DNA from: Coriaria nepalensis
Lineage: Eukaryota; Streptophyta; Magnoliopsida; Cucurbitales; Coriariaceae
Length of the DNA stretch: 64,000 nucleotides
Direction of reading: 5' to 3'
Assembly (NCBI GenBank): GCA_027186245.1
Contig: CP114488.1
Coordinates: 1,686,501-1,750,500 of the forward strand
The position numbers were made by a program, and so were the translations under genes. Below the pieces are notes generated by a model. The model ran no database searches and had not been told where the DNA came from. It was given only the letters and a program-made list of their open reading frames with translations. This document shows, piece after piece, positions 56,323 through 64,000 of the stretch; position 1 is the stretch's first letter, and each line of letters begins with the position of its first letter.

Positions 56323-59300
56323 ATGAGCATTCATTTGAAGCTACATCCGGAAGCTATGATTGAAGGTAAGTTTCTCCATATATGGACAGTTTTTCTCCAT
56401 ATAAGTAAGTTTCTCTTTGATTTGTTATATATTGGATCATATAAGCCCTCTTTGGACTTTAGGTTACCAAAAGTCTGCTCTAGTGGAGTGGTTAAATGGC
56501 ATGCTTCCTCATTTGAGTTTGCCATTGGAAGCTTCAGATGAAGAACTCAGGGAGTGCTTGAGTGATGGAACTATTTTATGCAGCATTTTGAACAAACTAT
56601 GCCCTTCTGCAATTGAAATGGTGTGATTACTCTCATCATTTTTTCTGGTTACATATAATTTTCTTTATATTTTATGGTTTTCACAATATACTGAACTAAA
56701 TAAAGTAGAACCCCCCCACTCTTCTCCCTTAAAATGAACAATCCTGTAATTTTTAGGGAGGTGATTATGAGCCTGGTATTGCAAATGTCGAAAGATTTTT
56801 GACAGCATTGGATGAACTAGGATTGCCTGGCTTTGAACCATCAGACCTTGAGCAGGTAGTCAAAGTATTAGTACTCAGCAATTGGAGCCTTAGTAATTTG
56901 ACTGTTGTTTTTTCCCCACGTTTTCATTCATCTTAGAGTTATGATAGTCAAATAATTTTTGTAGGGATCTATGGTGCCAGTTCTACAGTGCCTTAGTACA
57001 CTTAGAATATCTTTTGATTTAAGTGTCAGAGAAGTGAACACTCAAAATCATTCAAGGAAGAGATGGGATCTATCTGAGATGGGATCATTAGAGGGAAGCG
57101 ATCTTTCACAAGGTAATATTTTAGTGCATGTAGACAAACTTGGAAGTTTGTTGATCTTGTTATTGTTGTTAGACAACAGTTCATCTTATACTTTTATTTT
57201 TTCTTTTGTTTCTAGATCCATTAGCTGCCTTAATAAATCTAGTTCGACAAGAGAATAACGAGGCGCTACACTTGAAGGAAGGTTACTACACAGAGCTTTC
57301 TAACGCAAATATATTGGAATTGATGAAATCGAGAATTTTAAACGTAAGCTCCTTAACCTGATTGTATGTTAATTCTTATCCTTTTATTTTTCACATGAAA
57401 AAATGAATTAGTTTTATTCTCATGTATTTTCTGTGGCTTTTGGATGCAGAATGCTTCTCTTCATTCTCTTTTCAATATAGTGAATGGAATTCTAGACGAT
57501 AGCATCGAAAGAAGAAATGGAGACATGTCTCATGTATGCAATGAGGGGATTAAGCTATATATAATTTGAAACAGACATGATGAATATACTCTTTTACCTA
57601 TTTTTATATTTATTTGTTTTACTTTCTCCATGCATCTCTTTTTGTATCTCTAACTACTTAGCGTTGATTAAAACTTCTTCTTTGTAGCATGTGGCATATC
57701 TTTTGAGAAAAGTTTTGCAAGTAATTGAGCGGCAAATTATCATGCAAGCAGGAAACATGAAAACTGTAAAGCCCCAATTTTTCTTTACTGCTCCACCCTA
57801 CATGTCAATTTTATTCTTATTTCTTACTTCTTATGAATATTGAGGGCTTCTGTTATCGGATGCCTGCAGCAATTCAATATTCTTAAGGCTCGTGAAGAGA
57901 GATATCAGTTGAAAATAAGAGCACTCGAAACCCTTGCAACTGGAACCACTGAAGAATATGAGGTACTTAAAAAGTAACAGTTCCATTACACCTTTTGTTT
58001 TAGGTTCTTTTTTGATCCACCTTTTATCAGTTGAAACTCTTTTTTTTTTCTTTTTTTTTTGTAGGTTATTATGAATCAGCTTCAGAATATTAAGGTGCAT
58101 TATCTATTGTTATTCCTCTCTTCTAGCTTTATACTCAATCTTCAGTTGGCCATTTTTCAACTTCTAGAGATGCAAAGTCTCTGCATGCTATCATCCATGA
58201 TTTCTCTAAACATTACTTTTCCTTCCTCATAAGGCTGGAAGATTTGCTAGCGAATTTTATGGTCTCCACCAATTTTCCTTCTTTTTTTCGGTGTTTTCTC
58301 TTTTGTATTGGATTCACAGATTGAGAAGTTCAAAATAGAGGATAAGAAAAAACATGAGGAGCAGGATTTGATGATTCTAAAGAAACAGATGGATCAAAGT
58401 GACATCAAGATTTTGTCGTTAAAAGAGGAGTTAGAAATGACGAAGAGGGCCCATGAAAATCGCTGCTTGCAGTTAGAAGCAAATGCTTGGGAAGCTAAAG
58501 TCGAGTTGGGGAAGAAAGTGAATGAACTTCAGTCTCTTTTAACAGATTCAAAGAAGAAAGTGAAAGAACTTGAGACCTTCTCTGAATCTGAATCACATAG
58601 ATGGAAATCGAAAGAGTGCATTTACAAAAATTTTGTAGACCATCTATGTAAAGCTTTACAGGTCTGCTATGTTTGAAATGCTAGCCTTGTGGGTTGATAA
58701 TATATCCTTTCTCATGATTTATTCTACTTTTAGGACATAAGGGCAGCTTCTGAGACAACCAAGCATGAGATCTTAAAAACCAAAAGAAGTTACTCGGTGG
58801 AATTCAATTACATGGGCAGAATACTCTATCTTTAGTTTTCTATTCTACAACCCATCTATTGCACTTTCATTTCTCAGAGGGCAATTATTTAGTGACCTAA
58901 ATCTCAACAGGAATGAAGCTTAAAGGATTAACAGATGCCGCTAAGAATTACCATGCTGTACTGTTAGATAATCGTCGATTGTACAATGAGGTTCAAGATT
59001 TAAAAGGTAAATAAGTGGTGTTTATTCTCTTTCTTTTTCCCCCTTTTCTTTCTTAGTTGGTTGTTGGAATTTGCTTTTCTTGTTCTTTTTTTTGTTTGTA
59101 TAGGGAACATTAGAGTGTACTGCCGAATAAGGCCATTCCTTCCCGGGCAAAGTAAGAAGCAAACTACAATAGAATATGTGGGTGAAAATGGTGAATTAGT
59201 GATTAGCAATCCCTCTAAACAAGGAAAAGACAGTCGTAAGGTTTTCAAGTTCAATAAAGTTTTTGGTCCAGAGACTTCTCAAGGTATAATTTTTTTACTT

Positions 59301-62300
59301 GGTCTAATGGATTATGTATTTTTTTTTTTTATGGTGCCTACTCCAAACCATGGGCTCACTCTTCTTACATTTAAATACATCACTGTTGACAGAGCAAGTG
59401 TTTTTGGACACTCAACCATTGATTCGATCAGTTCTTGATGGGTATAATGTATGCATATTTGCATATGGTCAAACTGGCTCTGGAAAGACATACACAATGG
59501 TATGCAAACATGTTTTATTTCTTAAAACATATTTGAATTTGTATACAACATAGCTCATATTTATTAATATATCTCCTAGGCTGGTCCCAGTCTATCATCC
59601 GAGGAGGACTGGGGGGTCAATTATCGAGCACTACATGATCTTTTCGAAATTTCTGAAACCAGGAAGAGCTCCATTGCGTATGAAGTTGGAGTTCAAATGG
59701 TTGAGATTTACAATGAACAAGTCCGTGATCTTCTCTCAAGGAACGGCCCTCAAAAGAGATATCCTTAACTATTCAATTCTTTAGTTTTTATGTACTTTAG
59801 GGTTGTACCAATGTGTGCCCTCCTTCATATGATTGCTTTAATATCTATTTATTTGGGTTAGACTTATTAAAATAACATTTTGTTTAAATTAAATTGGGTC
59901 TAAAAAAGTTATGAAAGCTAGAAAAATGATGACTACTAGAAAAGTAAAAACTTTTTTATAAGTCATTTGGGTGCAATTATTGGTGAAATGTCGTTTTAGG
60001 TGACCAAATTGTCATTTTGCCCAAATACAGTCTTGGTAGTGTTTTTCATTTCTTTGTTAATTTTCATGGATTCATTATTTTTGGAAGGAGTTAAATATGT
60101 GAATGATTTACTTCTACCAACTTATATTTTCGGTTTTAGAAAACAATTTTGTTTCCTTTCACTTTGCACACACTTGGGATTTGGAGTACCACCCAACCAA
60201 ATGGATTGGCTGTCCCTGAAGCAAGCATGTATCCAGTCAAATCTACTGCTGACGTGCTTGAGTTGATGAGTATCGGGCAAAATAACCGGGCAGTAGGTGC
60301 TACAGCCCTAAATGAAAGAAGCAGCAGATCTCACAGGTAACTTAACTCTCCCTTCATAAGAAATACCTTGCACCCACTTTCATGTAGATGTATTTCTCCT
60401 TTTGGCTTTTTTTTTTTAATGTTCCATTCTTGGGTGCAGTGTGCTCACAGTTCATGTTCATGGGGCAGACTTAGACAGTGGTGGTGTTTTGCGTGGAAGC
60501 CTTCACTTGGTCGATCTTGCTGGTAGTGAGAGAGTGGAGCGCTCAGAGGCAACTGGAGATAGGCTTAAAGAGGCTCAACATATAAACAAATCATTATCAG
60601 CGCTTGGAGATGTCATATTTTCACTTTCGCAAAAAAGTTCACACGTCCCATACAGAAATAGCAAACTAACTCAAGTTCTTCAGAGTTCTTTAGGTACTTT
60701 TTTCCCCTTCATTTTATTTGATTGGATCATGCTAAGGCTTCATTTGGAAGGACTTCTTTTTGTCCAGTTACGGGTTTGGAGCTTGAGGCCCCCAATTTCC
60801 AGTTTAATCCCAAAAAATATAACTAAAACCTATAATTTTTGCTAAATGTCATTTTATTAAGTACAACCAAATAAAGCCTGGGCCATGTTTATTTCCTATG
60901 GGATTTTGAATATCATTTTGAAATACTTAGTTTGATCCTTTTTTTTTTAACCCTGTTTGCACTTTAGGTGGTCAAGCAAAAACACTCATGTTTGTGCAGC
61001 TTAATCCTGATGTGCAATCCTATTCTGAAACTATAAGCACCTTGAAGTTTGCAGAAAGGGTTTCTGGAGTTGAACTAGGTGCTGCAAGAAGCAACAAAGA
61101 GGGAAGATATGTTCGGGAACTTATGGAACAGGTGCTTAAACACATTGATTTGATTCTTATTATAATATTATGTTCTATATCATCTGAATCTTTTGTCGTC
61201 CAAATTCATGATATCTAACTAGGTAGCAGCTCTTAAGGATGTAATAACAAACAAAGACGAGGAAATAGAACGGTTACAGCACCTTAAGCCCAATTCCAAA
61301 GGCACAACGCGTGGTATGAGCTCTCTTAGATATGGGTCTTCTTCACCAAGACGAAATTCCATAGGAAATTTCAGCCCAAGTCTCTCAGGTGGGAAAAGGT
61401 TGGAACTTATAGGTAGATCAGCTTCAGACATAGATAACTTCTCTGAGCAAAGCGATAAGCATTCTGAAGCCGGATCACTTCGCTCGGTTGATGTTAGGCA
61501 TAACAGGAAATTCACTTCTTGCTCAAAACCTCCTGTTGAAGAAGATTTCGGCCCAAAAGGTAACGATGATGTTGTGCTCTTAGGATTTGGAAATGGAGAT
61601 TCTGATGAGAGATTAAGCGATATATCAGATAGTGGTCTGTCAATGGGGACGGAAACTGATGGGTCTATATGTAGTGTTGTTGAGTATACTCTATTTCCGG
61701 AAGTTGCAAAAACGGAAGATGCAAAAGTAGATAGTAATAACAATCTCGAGAGCAAATTGGTTGAAGATTCACAAGCTCGGCGTTTCCATCTCGATGGCCC
61801 ACAGGCTGGGAATACACTAGTTGAGAAGACGCCATCTAAGAACACATCTGTTCCCGATTCTGACGAGTGAGTGCTTCTTCACATTCTCTCCCTATTGCAT
61901 GCTTAGCAGTTTTATAACTGGATTTTCAAAACTGGGTTCAATTATTTAGTATAAGACTAAATATGAAATTAGATAATTGGGGCCTTCAATTATTTGAAAT
62001 TTGACATACTGATCTTTTCACTTGTTGACTAAATGCAGAACGAATTTAACATTGAAGTTTCCGGGGGGCCCACCAAAGCTAGTGCAAACAAAATCGTCAA
62101 GATTGTCAATGACAACTAAAAGCTCATCAAAGGTTCCAGCAAGTATGTAAATCAAAATGCCTCCTTTTTCCTAATCAAATTATCCCTTTTATGCTCTCAT
62201 AAGAGCTTCTGTTTCTGATCTTGTGGTGTATAATCAGGTGCCAGGAAATCTACAATAGGCAGCTCTTCAATGATAAAACCGACGAGCAAGCGATGGCAGT

Positions 62301-62302
62301 AA
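56323..62302 (+). CDS. Kinesin-14 with N-terminal calponin-homology domain (KCH type, At1g63640-like)
   Basis: A large multi-exon gene, roughly 1,000 residues. It begins [15 protein letters not shown] and continues into a calponin-homology domain ([40 protein letters not shown]; about 15-125). Coiled coil follows (about 250-430; exon 58319-58661 rich in Lys/Glu heptads). The neck [20 protein letters not shown] leads into the motor: [16 protein letters not shown]-loop GQTGSGKT, switch I NERSSRSH, switch II DLAGSE, and [19 protein letters not shown]. The neck-before-motor order marks a minus-end-directed kinesin-14. The Ser-rich tail ends KRWQ-stop. CH-kinesins bridge actin and microtubules, for example in nuclear positioning and division. 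Two unusual introns are needed: GC-AG (58816-58910) and a U12-type AT-AC (59759-60171) inside the motor. Confidence 0.92.
58816..58910 (+). other. GC-AG intron in the kinesin gene
   Basis: The exon ends TACATGG and the intron starts GCAGAA and ends CTCAACAG. Joined, it reads [19 protein letters not shown], the conserved neck sequence. No GT donor nearby keeps the frame; reading through meets an in-frame TAG after RILYL. Confidence 0.75.
59759..60171 (+). other. U12-type AT-AC intron in the kinesin motor domain
   Basis: The donor is AG|ATATCCTTAACT, a perfect match to the U12 AT-AC donor consensus ATATCCTT. The intron is 413 nt, ends CAC|ACTTGGG, and has a branch-site-like TTCCTTTCAC with its A ten nt before the end. 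Splicing gives [22 protein letters not shown], continuous with kinesin-14 motors. No GT-AG pair gives this frame. Confidence 0.88.
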
Positions 62303-63380
62303 ATTCCAGTCGAAGATTAGACAGCGGAGAAGGGTTATCTTCTGACACTAACTACTACTACCTTTTTTATTTTATTTTTGTTCCTTGGAAGTAGTTTCTA
62401 AGGAGCATGTTATTCTTTAGCTGCATTCCAACTTAATACCACCAGAATATGGCTTCTTATTATTATTCATATTATATATATTTTTTGTTTCCTGTTTTGT
62501 ACGAGCCTTTGGATTTATATTAAAGAAAGGCGGCCTATCCACTTCTTAGGTTGTAGTGTAATTCTGTAAGTACTATGACAGACGATCATATGATGATGAT
62601 ATATACACATTCCATGCTTTTTGTAAACTATATAATATGATAATTATGTTGATATTAGATTGCAATTTTTATCTTGTAATATAATTTATTACTCCAGCTT
62701 AACGTCATAGGGTCTGGGTGGTGTAGTTGGTTATCACACTAGTCTCCCATTTATTATTATTATTATTTTTTTTTCTTTTTTCTTTTTCCAAATTGTGATT
62801 TATATATAGGTATGTGACTCCTGATCAGGCGAAAATACGAGAATTTTGAGCAAGAGATGTGATGTGTGGGGCTGATTGCAATCTTACCTATGGCACTTTT
62901 TTCGATTTTGTAAGTTTTTCTTTAAAAATATTATGAGTATTAGTAATTAATTTCCTCATCTAATCAAGGCATTTTATTTATATGGCGATATAAACAGAAC
63001 AAAAGAACATGATGTAGTTGTATCTCTCTCTCATTCACACTTCCGATTGGCTTATCCGACAAATTAATACAGCAACTTGCAAGAAACATAAGCATCAAGT
63101 ATACAAATAAAACATAATTAGAGGAGCTCATTCTTTCTAGATTACATAAAAAAGGAGAGACCCTAACATCCATAATTACTTCCAACATTCTCATTGTTAC
63201 ATATAAGTAAAACAATACTAGTATTAGAATAATGGGAGAAAGAAAAAATGCCTACTCCTCCTAATTCATAAATGCCGGGATAAAATTCGACACAACATGA
63301 GATGTCTCTGTCCTAAAAGAAATCAATTACAAGAAGCACTAGAAACAGTTTTTCTTATTTCTTGAAGAAAAATATGTATG
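62303..63380. other. Kinesin 3' UTR and intergenic DNA
   Basis: Contains AT-rich 3' UTR, a truncated tRNA-Val-like sequence (62712-62748) followed by (TTA)n and poly(T), then AT-rich DNA that includes the likely 3' UTR of the minus-strand cis-prenyltransferase. No protein gene is seen. Confidence 0.55.
62712..62748 (+). pseudogene. 5' half of a tRNA-Val-like gene
   Basis: GTCTGGGTGGTGTAGTTGG, followed by TTATCAC, reproduces the acceptor 5' strand, D-arm and A-box of plant tRNA-Val. The match fades at CTAGTCTC, just before the anticodon, and the sequence becomes TTATTATT and poly(T). No T-arm, B-box or 3' acceptor strand follows, so it cannot fold as a tRNA. It may be a relic of a tRNA-derived SINE or of a reverse-transcribed tRNA fragment. 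Confidence 0.6.
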
Positions 63381-63383
63381 TAC

Positions 63384-64000
63384 TTATGATGCAAGCTGAT
63401 GTCTATACTCTATTGTTTTCTGTAAATTTCTCCCAAAAAGGAGAGCCCTGTTCCTAAAATAAAGTGCAAGTCAAGAACAAGTCGTGTACCAATGATAGAG
63501 GAGTGATTGCACATCTCCACAAGAATTAAATAACTTACATTTGCTTCTTTCTCTTGCCCAAATAAAGATGGTTTCGCTGAAAATTCAGGACCGCCCAAAG
63601 CAAATGCCAGAAACCAATATCCGGCCAAAGAACAGAGGGAGAGTACAGGTAACAATGTGAGGCCTGCCACAGAAGAAAATTGCTCATACGGGTTTCACCA
63701 GAAGTACGGATTAAAATATCAGGATCAGGCGTAACAGCCATATACATATGTCTCTCAACATCACTTATTCTCATAGGTTGCTCCAAATCACCATTTTCAT
63801 CCCCTACTCTTCCATTCAATGTATTAATCTCATTCCTTTTCTCTTCACACAAATCTGGACCGGCGTTCATAATCTCATTAGTAGAAGTATAAGCAACACA
63901 TATAGAAAACACTCCCTTTTTGTTATTAGCAGTTGCCGCCATAGCCCTTACTGCAGCCAACCTAACAGGTTCACTAAACAATTTTAAGTTCCCTATAAAA
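63384..64000 (-). CDS. cis-Prenyltransferase (dehydrodolichyl diphosphate synthase type), 3' part, cut by window edge
   Basis: Open from the right edge on the minus strand (63537-64000), encoding the C-terminal half of a cis-prenyltransferase. Family motifs include FSEPVRLAAVRAM, DPDILIRTSGETRMSNFLLWQ (conserved region V, with the diphosphate-binding Arg-Thr-Ser-Gly-Glu) and VLWPDIGFWHLLWAVLNFQR. The enzyme adds isopentenyl diphosphate in cis to make dolichol-type or other polyprenyl chains, usually on the ER. The frame stops just after KRKKQM, but a good donor (AT|GTAAGT) overlaps that point. An acceptor (ATTTTAG|) near 63457 would add about 22 residues ending RHQLAS-stop at 63384; I give that longer model. 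The start and the N-terminal catalytic Asp region lie outside the window. Confidence 0.85.

Noticed and set aside
1..64000. Search for an undescribed multi-gene defence or biosynthetic system
   Set aside because: All confidently read genes are members of known plant families with unrelated functions and separate promoters; physical closeness is explained by conserved synteny.

Overview
This is a window of nuclear DNA from a flowering plant, almost certainly a eudicot. The genes are split by short AT-rich GT-AG introns, the intergenic DNA is AT-rich with many microsatellites, and every recognisable protein belongs to a land-plant family. Twelve protein-coding genes are supported, plus one decayed LINE retrotransposon, one probable gene relic, one truncated tRNA-like sequence and several tandem repeats. 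No bacterial, viral or CRISPR-type system is present. I found no obviously new multi-gene system; the unusual content is mainly in splicing.

Layout. 0.2-4.6 kb (-): TIR-NB-ARC-like-TPR (TNP/XTNX-type) protein. 7.0-13.8 kb (+): M1 aminopeptidase of the MPA1 type. 15.4-17.1 kb (+): proline-rich protein of the At5g52430 family. 18.6-20.0 kb (+): BTB(T1)/WD40-like protein. 23.1-24.9 kb (+): ArsB/Lsi2-like anion or metalloid efflux permease. 27.45-29.0 kb (+): CYP86A fatty-acid omega-hydroxylase. 29.5-31.4 kb (-): PIP1 aquaporin. 31.9-35.3 kb (-): broken LINE. 35.8-40.0 kb (-): signal peptide peptidase-like protease with a PA domain. 42.0-44.9 kb (-): plastid MurE-like protein. 46.4-47.2 kb: gene relic. 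49.9-52.9 kb (+): GMP synthase. 56.3-62.3 kb (+): kinesin-14 with a calponin-homology domain. 63.4 kb to the right edge (-): cis-prenyltransferase, cut by the window.

The genes are independent transcription units, not a pathway. From memory, seven of them match, in order, the Arabidopsis chromosome 1 series At1g63770, At1g63720, At1g63710, At1g63690, At1g63680, At1g63660 and At1g63640. That would make this a conserved syntenic block carrying inserted genes (BTB, Lsi2-like, PIP1) and a LINE.

The strongest observations are about introns. The aminopeptidase gene has consecutive exons of 19, 5 and 12 nt, and the 19-nt exon is followed by GA instead of GT at the donor. The kinesin gene has a textbook U12-type AT-AC intron and, separately, a GC-AG intron. 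Gene models that assume only GT-AG would break both proteins.
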